From Brachionus koreanus (taxonomy: Eukaryota > Rotifera > Eurotatoria > Ploima > Brachionidae), in contig PJRA01000428.1 in assembly GCA_016987375.1 (NCBI GenBank), forward strand, positions 389,927 to 438,873: a stretch of 48,947 bases of DNA. Reading direction: 5' to 3'. This document shows positions 10,572 to 21,454 of the stretch, piece by piece (positions within the stretch are counted from its first letter, which is position 1; every line of letters begins with the position of its first letter). The translations under genes were made by a program, and so were the position numbers. Under the pieces are notes generated by a model. The model did no database searches, was not told where the DNA came from, and worked only from the letters and a program-made list of their open reading frames with translations.

Positions 10572-13422
10572 ATGTTTTTGTCCACTCAACTTCTTAAACT
10601 AGCTGCACCCAGCAATCTCTTTAGACAAAGATATAATGCTTGTTCGAAAATATTTTTTGCAACATTTTACTCTACCTCAGCTAAATTCAAGTATAAATTT
10701 TAAAAATTTAATCTCAAATGATTTTTCAATTTTATGAATTCATTTTTGGAATTAAGCAACATAAGGTCATTCTGCATGCTTGAAACAGTTTGGTAAAGAT
10801 TAAAATGAACATTTTCTTCTTTTTCGTATTTTCTAATCTCCTTAACGATATAAAATATGAGAAGTGAAAAATTTTTTCTTAAATTTTTTTTAACTATTCA
10901 ATCACATGCTAAAAGGGCGCCAGTGGGTCCATTTTAGTTGTGGTTTTTAATTAAAAGATTGGAATAAAACATTTAGGTAAAAATACTCTAAGATTCTTTC
11001 GATTTATTTTATTTAAGTAAAGTTTAGTTTATTGAATAAGAAGTTTGAAGTTTTGATTAAAGTCAAATCTACTCTAATGTTATTTTGTGTTGCTTTATAT
11101 CTTCTCATGTGTGTTTTGATTCCGATTGCCTCCAACATCTTGTTGCAAATTAAGCATTTTTTTAGGCTACTGATGCTTCTATATGAATTTTCTCTTGTGT
11201 GGTGGGCCTGATAAATCTGTAGATTTCTTGTATGTCAAAGTCATTTCTTAGAGCTCGTATGCATTTTTGTATTATGCTGTCGTTGAAGATATTTCTTTGT
11301 TCTCGCTTTTTTTAATTAAAACCTTAATAAAGAATAATTATTATTTATTTGTTTTTTCTCTTCGAACATAAGCTCTTTCAGATAGAAAAAAATAAAAATT
11401 AAAGCAGTGTTTAAATATCTAAAATTTGAGGTAAGTTTTGTTCATTTAATAAATGAGAAAAGATGAGAAACAAAAATAATAATTAAATTAGAATGAATTG
11501 TTTTGTTAGACGATAAAAGCAGATGTGAAAATAAATAAATAAATAATATAATATAAAAATCAGAAAAATAACTTGGAAATGATCTAAAGAGTCAGAAAAT
11601 TTTTGTGTAATTAATTAGAGGGGGTGAGTCACTCTTATACTTCTGCGATATTGTGCCAGGGTGTAATTGTTTATGAGCTATAATTATCGACGAGCAGTTT
11701 ATGAATTTATGTTTATGACTTTCGAGCAGTCTGATGCTTATTGTTTTGATGCTCTGGTTTGCGGCTTGGATACTGAACAATTTCTTATCTGTGATATCAA
11801 TGATATTTAACAAACTTTTGAAGACTACAGTAATTAGAATTTAAGATTTGAAGTCAAGTAGTTTCAGCTATTTGGTGACTCCAGTCAAGCTTGTTAATAT
11901 TATGTAGGTAATGGTAGGAATCGACTGTTTCTAAAATTTAATCTTTCAGGAGAAATATTTTTTTAAGCTTAAATACTTTAAAAAAAATTAAAAAAATTTA
12001 AAAAATGAACATTTTAATTTTGAACAAAAATAATAAAAAACTAGAATTTTGGTTTATTTTCATGTATTTACATTTTTGGATTCTATAGATCATTGACAAA
12101 GATAGAGATTTGTTTAAGTGAAAAAAAAATATTTTTTTATTTTTTAAATTTAATTAAGTTTTTTTTTAAGATTAATGGAAGTAGGATTATTTGAAAATCC
12201 TAGGGCAGAAAATTATCAAACTGGACAAGTAAAAATATTTGAATTAATAAAAATTTTTAATTTATCATTTTATCAAGCTATTTCTACACAAAATCTTCGG
12301 ATATAGGGGTGTCATTTTGTTTCCATGGACTGCAAACGTTTTTGACAAAAACGATGACATTTCTGCTGAAACAACTTATGATTCAAAAATTGCAAATGAA
12401 GAATTAGATCGCAGCGGTCCACCAGAGCGCAACAAAGCTAGAAAGCTAACTTATTACCAAGTTTTAATTGACAATAGAGATATTCCGTTTATTAAGGCTC
12501 AACCGGAATCAGTTACTTTTTTAGGCGGACCACAATCAAATCGCTCTGTCTATTCAATACATGGACTTGATTATGTGTCACACAACGATGTGCTTCCATA
12601 CACAAGCGCTGATAAAATTCCTATAGTTCATGAATTGTTTGAAAAATTCTTGATGATTGACTCTGAATCAAGTAAGAAATATTTTCATGATGAGTGAAAA
12701 GAGATTCAATTACTCTATAGAACCTGGATTTATTGCTAGGGAATCTTTGAAGTCATGGCAAGAGAGCAACCATCCTTGGCTAGAACTCAGCGATGTTTGT
12801 ATTAAAACTACAAACAACATACGCGTTACTGTCATACCATTTTATATAGGGGTAAAGGTAATTTTATTTTTTAAATTTGTGCCTATTTTTCAAAATAAAA
12901 TAATTTAAAGGAGGATCAACGCAAAAAATTATATTGGGTAATTTATCTGAAAATTTTTTAATTTTATTTTAAATTATTAAATTCTATGCTATCTTTATTA
13001 GTGGAGGTATTCGATTAGAATTGAAAATTTATCTAATGAACCAGTTACTTTGAGAGAACGGCATTGGAGAATTTTTAGTCAAGCCGGAACTTTTGAAACA
13101 GTCCGAGGAAAAGGTGTTGTTGGTCAAGTGAGCTTTTTAAAATAAAAGAGAAATATATTTTTAGCAAATTTTCAAATTAAATTTTTAGGAGCCATTTTTG
13201 AACATGGATAGTCCAGTATTTCAATACAGCAGCCATGTTAACTTGCAAGCACCATCTGGTCATATGTGGTAATTTTGTAGCGATTTTTTTTAAATTCAAG
13301 ATTCAATTTTTGACATAAGGGGAACTTTTAAAATGGAGAGAGAAGATGGATCAACATTTGAAGTAAGAATACCATCATTTTATCTTGAATGCAAAGATGA
13401 AGACAAACAAGGAAGCCAATAA
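10572..13422 (+). CDS. POLDIP2: POLDIP2 homologue (YccV-like plus ApaG domains), mitochondrial
   Basis: Eight exons: 10572-10690, 12171-12228, 12278-12671, 12721-12857, 12911-12937, 13002-13127, 13189-13268, 13320-13422, totalling 347 aa (human 368). Exon 1 encodes a presequence-like peptide (MFLSTQLLKLAA, then FRQRY). The YccV-like/hemimethylated-DNA-binding domain follows (IFGYRGVILFPW, TYYQVLID, GLDYVSHNDVLPYTS). After that comes the ApaG/DUF525 beta sandwich (NHPWLELSDV, IRVTVIPFYIG, RERHWRIFSQAGTFETVRG, QAPSGHMWGTF). In vertebrates POLDIP2 is linked to DNA polymerase delta, PrimPol and mitochondrial ClpXP regulation. Exon 5 is a 27-nt micro-exon. Intron 3 (12672-12720) restores the FIARESLKSWQ reading. 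AG ends 3 nt before the ATG. Intron 1 (1.5 kb) holds repeat DNA. Confidence 0.95.
11040..11310 (-). mobile_element. Retroelement-like fragment in POLDIP2 intron 1
   Basis: On the minus strand two adjoining frames read IFNDSIIQKCIRALRN, then DIQEIYRFIRPTTQE, and in the next frame CLICNKMLEAIGIKTHMRR. The latter resembles the CxxC...HxR zinc-knuckle-like patches found in some non-LTR retrotransposon proteins. It is broken by a frame change. Assignment to a family is tentative. Confidence 0.4.
11580..11900. other. Unexplained GC-richer stretch in POLDIP2 intron 1
   Basis: Sequence complexity is higher than in the surrounding A/T runs. An open minus-strand frame of about 73 codons (11592-11813) shows no recognisable motif. 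Likely repeat-derived. Confidence 0.3.
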
Positions 13423-13955
13423 AATGAACCCTGGTCTTAAAAAATAGCATCCATTAAGATTATTTAAAGTTTCATTTAAATAAAAAAATTGTAAATAATT
13501 TTTTTTTGTTTGATGAAAAATATTTTTCTTTCGTAGTTAACTCTTAAATTTTTGGTCATCAAACCAAAATTTGATGAATTTTATGAGCATAAAATAGAAA
13601 AGGCTTTTCACAGTCTTTAATTAAGTGTTCCGCTCCTAAATAAGAATTTTTTTAAATTGCTCTTGTAATAGAAAATTAATAAACATAGGAAACTTAGTAG
13701 GCTTTTTAAAAAAATCAGATTTTCAAATGAAAAAAATGATAAAAATTTTATCGAGTATGATAAATGAACCCACTTTACTTAAACAGTAAAAAAACTAGAA
13801 AAAAAGTTATGTGATAATGAATTTTATTAGTATTTTAGGAAAAAAATTAATAAGCAGATTTTAAGCAGTTTTGTAATATTTTGCAATTTAAAGTTTGAAA
13901 GGATTTTATTTTTAAAAGAATTAAAGTTTCTTTTCAATCATTGAATAAATCATAT
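13423..13955. other. Intergenic region between convergent POLDIP2 and basigin-like gene
   Basis: 3' flanks of two converging genes. AT-rich, nothing else seen. Confidence 0.4.
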
Positions 13956-15925
13956 CTATCTATCTGAAATTGAAATTGTGCTTTCTTCTTGCAAAGGTGC
14001 TGTTCTTTGTTTTTTGAAAGTTTTGAATTCTTTTTTAATTCCAAATTCATAATAGACCAAAATTAGGGTTAAAAAAAAAACTGGCCTATGGTACCTAAAA
14101 ATGGCCATAATGGAGCAAGATTGCTCTTTATTATCAATTTTAGTGTTCTTGTATGAGACCCATAAGCATTTTTACTAGTGCATTCATAAATACCGGCATC
14201 GATCATTAATGATTCATAAATTGTCAAAGTTGAGCTTTCATTATTGCTTGAAATTTCAAACCTTTTAGTTGAATTTAATGTTTCACCATTTGGATTTTTC
14301 CATATCCATTCGATATTTAAATTATTCTGAAAACCGACTAAAATGTAACAAGAAATGCCCACTTTTTGCCCACTTACTCCAAAAAAATTTAAAGCATCTA
14401 CTTTGTATAAACGAGGAGTTACTTTGGCTAGAAAAAAAATTGTATCTCCTTGAGTATTGTTACAAAAATAAGAACTCAAGACATCAGCTTTTTCTAACAA
14501 AAAAAAATAAACCTCCAAAATAAAAAGCTTAATATATTTTAATTACTAAGTGATTTAATTCTCATATTTATATCACTTATTTCGTATTTGTTTCCTTTAG
14601 CTTCTGCTCCATTCACAAAAAATTTAACTGGCTGTGTTATATTGCATGTAAATGATACATCTGAACCATATACCAAGAGTATACTCTCATTTTGATTCAA
14701 TGATACTAAAACAAAAAAATTTAATTCTTTAAGCAAATAAAATCGAGACGAACTTTAAGATTGATTTGCAATGCTATTTGAATTTTTTTTTTAAATATCT
14801 TTTAATATTCTTGTAGTAAATTTAAATTTAAATACGATTGAAAAAAAATTATTCAATTTGAATTAAAAATGACCAAAATAAATTCACCTAAAGAAGCCTA
14901 ATAATTCGCTTGTACGCTCTTTTAACTAAAATAGATCACTTAAAAAAATATTCACTGTGAGACATTTTATGGCAGAAAATAATCCAAGGAGTACTGTTTA
15001 CCGAATTTTAATTCGTAGTGAATATTTTTGACCAGAAAAGAAGCAAAGATCTGGTCAAACAAATAAAAAATATACAAATTAACAAGCTAAAAAAGGTTTT
15101 TGATCACAAAGACAACATCAGTCAAGCAGCCAAAAAGTTTGATTTAAGCTAGCAAATGGTCTCAAAATTGTTCAAGAAGCTTCAAATAACACCTTGAAAA
15201 AAGATGAAAATTCCTGACTGAACCAAAGAGCAAAAAAAAGTAACTAGAGAAAAAATGGTATACACAAGTAATTGTTGGAAAAAAAGCAAGAACAAAGACC
15301 TTTTGACCTCTACATCAAAACGACTCAATGAAACAAAATTATGAAGTATGTAATGGTATCATTCAAAAAGAAAGAACTATGGTGTAAGCGAAAATTAAAT
15401 CGGCAATGTCGGTAGAATACAAAGAAAAGTCTACTATAGCGGGATTCTATTAGTTATCCTGCTTTGTCAATTTAGTTTAACTAAATTGATCGTAGAATAT
15501 ACATTATTATTATTATTTTTAAAAATTTTCAGAAAACCAGAACGTTTTTAATAAGCAATTGAAAGATGATTGCGTAAAATCAGCGCAACGTTAAAATGAA
15601 AAATTTTAATTTTTTTTTATTAAAATAAAACTATTTTGTCAAAACTATAATTAATCAGAAATAACTCATAATTTATTCAAAGACCATGATTTATCTTTAT
15701 TTTAAAAATAAATTTAATCTAAAATATTATAGTGATTTGCTAAAATAAAAAAAATAATCCATAAACATATTTTTTTCTAATAAATTTTTTAATTTTTTAT
15801 TATTTGAAAAACGAAAGATTTTTTCATGTAAAAAAATTATGCTTGAGTAAAATAATATGTTAAAACTTACCGCTTTGTTCAATAATTGCAATGATAATGA
15901 TCAATATTGCATCAAATTTCAGCAT
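13956..15925 (-). CDS. Basigin/neuroplastin-like Ig membrane protein, copy 1 (frameshift in homopolymer)
   Basis: Exons on the minus strand: 15925-15871 (hydrophobic signal peptide MLKFDAILIIIIAII), 14705-14547 and 14493-13956. It has an N-terminal Ig-like part (GSDVSFTCNITQ ... SSYFCNNTQGD) and a second Ig domain (Cys in VGISCYILVGF, Trp in IEWIWKN, IDAGIYECTS). The basigin-type membrane segment LAPLWPFLGTIGQ follows. In the given sequence a run of 10 T (plus-strand A, 14071-14080) puts the frame into a stop right after the helix begins. One base more would continue through LTLILVYYEFG to a tail ending ISISDR and a stop at 13956-13958. Basigins chaperone monocarboxylate transporters. The neighbouring copy has the same exon plan. 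The ~1.2 kb first intron holds a dead mariner. Confidence 0.8.
14071..14080 (-). other. Homopolymer frameshift in basigin-like copy 1
   Basis: Ten consecutive A on the plus strand, inside the transmembrane codons. The frames on both sides are well conserved and disagree by one base, so a miscounted homopolymer is likely, though a real mutation is possible. Confidence 0.6.
14930..15500 (+). pseudogene. Decayed mariner-like transposase, N-terminal part
   Basis: Pieces in several frames resemble a Tc1/mariner-family transposase: RSTVYRILIRSEYF, then KVFDHKDNISQAAKKFDL, then QMVSKLFKKLQITP, a KKMKIPD-like basic linker, and KEQKKVTREKM. This is the order of the helix-turn-helix region and the start of the catalytic part. 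The stops and frame changes make it a fossil. It sits antisense to the host gene, in intron 1 of basigin-like copy 1. Confidence 0.65.
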
Positions 15926-16327
15926 TTTTTTTAATCAAAATTAAAACAAAATTTAAAAAAATAAACTAAGACTTAAATTCAAAACTTCCTTAGACTAAAA
16001 TGAGTCATAAACATTTATTATTTCATTAATTATTTCTATTTTCTTTCAGTTTGATAATCTTTAACAAATTTGTGTAATTGAATTAAAGTTAAACTAACAA
16101 TAATTCCTTAGCAACTTAGCAAAAAATAATAATCAATTTTTGATTAAATGTAAACAGGAAACATTTTTTTTTAAAAATCATTAATTTATTCCAAAATGGT
16201 CATATTTTAAGCAAAATAAAATGTTTCATAATTTGGCTTTTCTAAATTCTCTTCTTTCTATTTTCTTCTCCATTTTGAGTGCTTGAATATTCAATAAAAT
16301 TAGACTTGCCAATATTTAATAAAAATC
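15926..16327. other. Spacer between the two basigin-like genes
   Basis: About 400 nt of AT-rich DNA between the stop of the upstream copy and the start of the downstream copy. No element recognised. Confidence 0.4.
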
Positions 16328-17192
16328 TTACTCTATCAGCTCTTGATTATTCGAATTTTTTCTCTTGAAAATCTCATACGATCCAATAATAAGAATCAAA
16401 ATAAGCAATTGACCTAAAGTACCCAGAAAAGGCCACAAAGGAGCAAGACGATTCTTGACTCTGAGAGTTATATTTCTTTCATGGGAACCATATTGGTTCG
16501 ATACTCGACATGTATATAAGCCGGAATCATCAATTTTCAAATCGGAAATTCTAAGCGTAGATTTCTCTTGTTCAATTTCATTTACAATAAATCTACCATC
16601 GGGCTCTATTTTTACATCATCTAATTTCCATGTCCAGTTTAATGTCTTATTCGGGATTCCAATCAGCAAATAGCAGTTCAAGTCAATATTTTTTCCCTCT
16701 GTAGAAGTTAATATCAGTGAATCAACATAATACAGATGTGGCACAACTAAAATATTTTTAAAAATTTGTTTTGAAAAGAGTTTGAAAAAATACTTAATTT
16801 ATTGAAAATCAATTGATCACCCTTGGTGTTGTTGCAAAAATATTCGCTATTTATGTCAAGTTTTTCTGTTTAAAAATTTTTATTTTTGAAAAAAAAATAA
16901 AAAAAAATAACTTGAATTCTTTATTGTCAATACACCATTTTCAAAAAAGTATTTAGAGCCATCAGGTGAAATCGATGTTACACTGAGATCATTTTTATCC
17001 CTTCTATAAAATGTGCTATTCTCACCAAATTGACTACAATTAAGGACTAGATCATTTTTATATTTGAAAATCACATCAAGATTCATAATTTGGGCTGCAT
17101 CTATTTAAATTATAAAAGCTTTTACAGTTAAAGATAAGAATTTTTTTACTTGTTATACTGGGGAACAAATTTAGGAAGATTAAAGCGATCAT
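16328..17192 (-). CDS. Basigin/neuroplastin-like Ig membrane protein, copy 2
   Basis: Four exons: 17192-17150, 17100-16912, 16865-16794, 16746-16328, totalling 240 aa. Signal peptide MIALIFLNLFPSIT is followed by an Ig-like domain (LVLNCSQF ... SEYFCNNTKGD). A second Ig domain shows Cys in IDLNCYLLIG, Trp in LNWTWKLDD and the DSGLYTCRVSNQYGSH F-strand. The membrane helix LAPLWPFLGTLGQLLILILI and a short basic tail follow. The Leu-Ala-Pro-Leu-Trp-Pro-Phe-Leu entry to the helix is the basigin/embigin/neuroplastin signature. Those proteins escort monocarboxylate transporters to the plasma membrane. It lies head-to-tail with copy 1, with the first splice sites at the same places and phase, so the pair is a tandem duplication. 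Copy 1 lacks the last intron. Confidence 0.85.
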
Positions 17193-18900
17193 TTAGATAG
17201 AATATTTTTAAAAAGCAGGAAAATGTTAAATCTTAATCGAAGTAGAAAAGAGAATGTGTCATTTTCATTATATTTGCTGGTATAAGAAATCAATATAATT
17301 TTGATTTATTTATAAAATAATTAACTAATTATAGCAAAAAGGTTCAATCAAGGTTTTGTGATGTGTGTCTAAATGGAATGCATTAGGAAAGGCTTTATGA
17401 ATTTAAATAAAAATGAAAAATTCACTCCTAGATTTTAAGAACGGAAAAAGAAATTTAAAAGATTTTAGTCAGTAGGTGTTTATTTTGTATTATGCTTTTT
17501 AAAATTTTGCGTCAATTGAAAATAAATTGATTGAATATTTATCGATTTTTTCCTAAATTTTTATTTTTAATAATTAAAGTAAAATATTATATTAAAATAT
17601 TTCAATATATTTGTTGAAAAAAGCTTTTTATTAAGTTATCTTAAAATCATAATTTTTGAAAAATTGAAAAGAAAAATATTTTTTATAAAATAAATTAGTT
17701 TTGATCACATTAAGTGACTATTTAAAAAAAAAAAGTTGAAGATTCTTGAATATATCACATAAAAAAGTTGACTATTGTAATTTTAAATAATTGTTTTATT
17801 ATTAATGCATATCACTGTAGTGATATCTAATTTATTTTGAATGTTTTATGTATCCACTTATCTTTTTTTCATTTTTTAATGTGAAAAAATACAATATCAC
17901 CGAGATCTTGAAGTTGATGATCAATTCAAAATATCATTTCAATACAAAGAGGTTACCTGTAGATATCAAATTTAATTTTTAATTTGATTAAAATAACTAT
18001 TTTATAATGTAATATGCTTTACATGTTATGTAAACTTTATGAATAGATAATTTTTAAAAAGTTTTTTCCAATCCAATTATAAGATTTATTTTTTAATGTA
18101 AAAAAAGTCAATTTTTAGCTTTTTTTTTCAAAAATATTGTTATGAAAGTAATAATTCCAATATAGGTATAATAAAATATCTATAATAATTATTAATCTAC
18201 GCACATCAAAATCTATTGTCTATTCATTTATACACTTATAGTGCGTAATCATTCGTTTTTAAATATATTAAAATTGTTTGTTCATTCACTCTACATTCAT
18301 GAAGGTAATGGCGCTCTATTTTATGTCTTTGATTCAGAATTTTTTGTTGGTGAAAATAAATTTAATTCCCACCCAAATCATTAAAAAATTTTTGCAAAAA
18401 ATATAAAAGCCATAAGAGCTGATTATGTCCTTAAATGCAAATTTTTGTTTAAGGTATTTACTATCTTTAATCAAAAATTAACCTAAATTCGATTTTAAAT
18501 TAATTTAAAATTTTAAATTATAAGCAAACAAAAATATTTTGATATTCAAAAAACTGGAAAATCGGTCATTCCGCTTTTAAAAGCTTTTATCATTAGTCTT
18601 CTCAATATTTTTTAAAATTAAAATTTTTTAGAGATTAAAATTTTAGATGAGCAAAAAAGTGATTTCTTTTCCCCAGGTAATTTTAATATTTTTGACAAAA
18701 TATTAAATATTATTTGACTCCCCTACAATAAATACAAAAAATAAATTCAATTCGGAATAAATTCGATATATATATAATAATAAGCTGTTTCTATTTATAA
18801 CTTTTCAAAAATCAATTTTAAATTAAAATAATATTAAAATCAAATAAATGTCTATTTTGAAATGATAGCTGGTTAAAGCAATTAATAAATAAAATAACCA
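17193..18900. other. AT-rich intergenic region
   Basis: No gene supported. A short frame near 18300-18390 (reading GALFYVFDSEFFVGENKF) could be a gene fossil, but it ends in a stop and matches nothing I know. Confidence 0.35.
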
Positions 18901-19500
18901 ATCGAATAAAATAAAAATGAATTTTAATAATTCGCGTGTTGCGTTTTTCCAATCGATACATCTATTTCTAGTGGTGGTTGAAAAAGGTTTGACAAGTTCA
19001 TTTACCTTTTTTCCAATTGACTGCCATTTGGTTTCGTTTCAAAGAACGAAAGCTCTCTTGTTGAATTGGCTTATTCAATTGTGTTCCAACGCATTTCTTT
19101 CATATTTTTGATTTCTTTTACTTTTGATTCTTCATTAGCTGGTATTTAGTTTTCTTTTTAGGTTTCAAAAACGTTCGAGGTAACTGTTTTATTGCTTATA
19201 GCCCAATGATAGCCTTAGGTCCATTTTTTTTAAATTTATTGTTTGCGTTTGAATGAATTGATTGTCATTATTGCGTATTCAATTAACCATCTGATTACTA
19301 TCATGAGACAATGTTGTAAAATTCGTGCTAATGGCATAGGTTCTCTGTGTGTCTTCTTTCTTGATCACAAGATTATGGACTTCTAATGCATTGTTAGTTG
19401 ATAGTATGTAGTGATTGCTAAAAGGAATCGATGAAAACTTTGTACTTCTTGCCTTGCCATTTCATGATAATCAATGATTTATTTCAAAGAATCTATCTTA
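18901..19500. other. Higher-complexity stretch of unknown origin
   Basis: Less A/T-repetitive than its flanks. Minus-strand fragments (for example MARQEVQSFHRFLLAITTYY near 19430-19470) look like broken coding sequence, perhaps a transposase, but no family can be named. Confidence 0.3.
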
Positions 19501-19789
19501 ACCCAGATCTAACAATAGCTCAACAGCACAATTATAAATTGTTACGTGATAAATGTAGAGACCAATACAAATGAGGTGGATAAACGTTATATACATATCA
19601 TACGGAATAATAAAATAATTAGAGTGATTAGGAGTTTACCTAAAGAAAAACTGTAGATGCCATAGATGAAAGATTAACAAGCTCATCCAAATCATCCAAA
19701 ATGCAAAAGAATACCACAGTATCGTCTAGATCTGGAAATGACACAACACATTTACAATCAACAATTAATCAAACAAAGACAAGAAAAGA

Positions 19790-21260
19790 CAGTTTGAGAG
19801 TCTGTACACTTAATTGTAAGAATTAAACAGGAAACTATCTCTACGTGAACTAGCTCACAAATCAAAGTGATATCATCTTCATACTTGGCTAAAGAATTCG
19901 AAAGAATTCAAACAAATACTAAATAATAACGTCAAATTTATACACAAATCATCAATATCACCTGAATATTCTGTTGGACGACCACATGGAGGAATAGGTT
20001 GGCTATTAAAAGACGAGCTACATAGGATTTCCAAAATAAAAATTGTCAATGATAGAATATCTGTATACTAAATAAAAGATATATACCCAATAGGAGTATA
20101 TAAGAATTTTAAAGGCCCTACAGACTCAGTAATAAAGGATGAATCACCAGTTAGTAAGATTATTGATCCAATGGACATAATCCATGCAAAAGATAAAAGT
20201 GCTAACATATGTATCCTGGGTGACTTCAACACTGATTTAAATAGAAAATCTAATTTTACTGAATTTTCAACCTTTTTATTGAATATGTAAAGCTTGTGGT
20301 TATTGATCATTTATTGATTATTGATTTGCCAAAAAACTAATTACACATATAAACAAAACAATGCTAAAACGGGACCTAAAAATAAAATTGACCATGTTCT
20401 TATAAACGAAAAGATGCTAGACAAAGTTGAACAGATTAATGTATTAAGCGCAATCGAGGAACCAAATCACAAGTGACTATTTGTGTATATTAATCGGCCT
20501 TATAAACATCTTAATCTTTGAATCACAAAAAAATGAGATATCATTCAGAAAGCAAGAAAGAAGTCTAAAAAATATTGATTGGCAGAGCATATAATGAATC
20601 ACTTAAGGCGAAACTGAACCAAAAAAACATTCTAACAAACTTTAAAAGAATAGATTTCAAAATAGAAAGCAATTCTAGCTAAAATCATTAATAAATTAGG
20701 AAGCTAAATGCGTGAAACTATTGAAGAAATTTTATTTAAAAATCAAAACGAGAAATAAACATATAAAAAATAAAAGTTGGTGGGATGAAATAAAAAACCT
20801 GAAAGACAATGCAAACCAATCATATCTAAAATAGAAAGCGAACAACTTCTGCAGAAGAAAACAAAGAGAAAAAGTAAAAATAAACATGCTTTTCCAAACT
20901 AACAAAAATAAATTTTGGAAAGAAATGAGAAGAAGTTAAAAAAAAGATGAAAATTTAAAACATAAGCATTGATAAACTAAAAGATATTTTCAAAAGCAAA
21001 GTCAAACAGCCTCTCAAGAAGAAAATGCTGAAATTATCAATAAAATTAATTTATACGACAAAGCATTTAATGAACTATTAGATATTCGATCAATCGAAGT
21101 CAACCCGGATACAATACAGATGATAATTGAAGAGCTTTCCAATGGAAAATAAACGGGTTATTCAGAAATAAGAAAAGAAATGTTAAAATATGGATTCAAA
21201 GAAGAGATACCAATAACTATAGCTAAAATTCACGAATCAATTATAAAATATAACAATTTT
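19790..21260 (+). mobile_element. Decayed non-LTR retrotransposon (endonuclease and start of RT)
   Basis: Frames on the plus strand spell an APE-type endonuclease and the start of a reverse transcriptase, broken by many stops: LRVCTLNCKN near 19795, GRPHGGIGWLLKDEL, INDRISVY-like, ANICILGDFNTDLNR (the GDFN catalytic motif), KTGPKNKIDHVLINEKML (the DH motif region). RT-leading pieces follow (NKFWKEMRRS, TIQMIIEELSNGK, GYSEIRKEMLKYGF). The element stops in the early RT, so it is 3'-truncated or interrupted. A LINE, CR1/RTE-like by feel; the clade is not settled. Confidence 0.75.
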
Positions 21261-21454
21261 TCCTTAAATAAGCTATATTTAAATAGAATGTTAAATTAAA
21301 AATACATTAAATCATATTTTATTTTAATCGAAGGTGACTTGATTAAAAATTTAAATTTATTTTTGCAATTATTTGAATAATTATGATTTAATTCAGTAAA
21401 TAGTAACAAAGTTTTATAATTTCAAAGTTTAACTTGAGAAATTCAATTATAAAT

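Noticed and set aside
12671..12720. Apparent frameshift in POLDIP2 between FLMIDSES and PGFIARES
   Set aside because: A normal 49-nt GT..AG intron (12672-12720) in phase 1 restores the frame and matches the family spacing.
20068..20310. 80-codon minus-strand frame with two hydrophobic stretches
   Set aside because: Lies antisense to the LINE endonuclease motifs GDFN and INDR, so it is a shadow.
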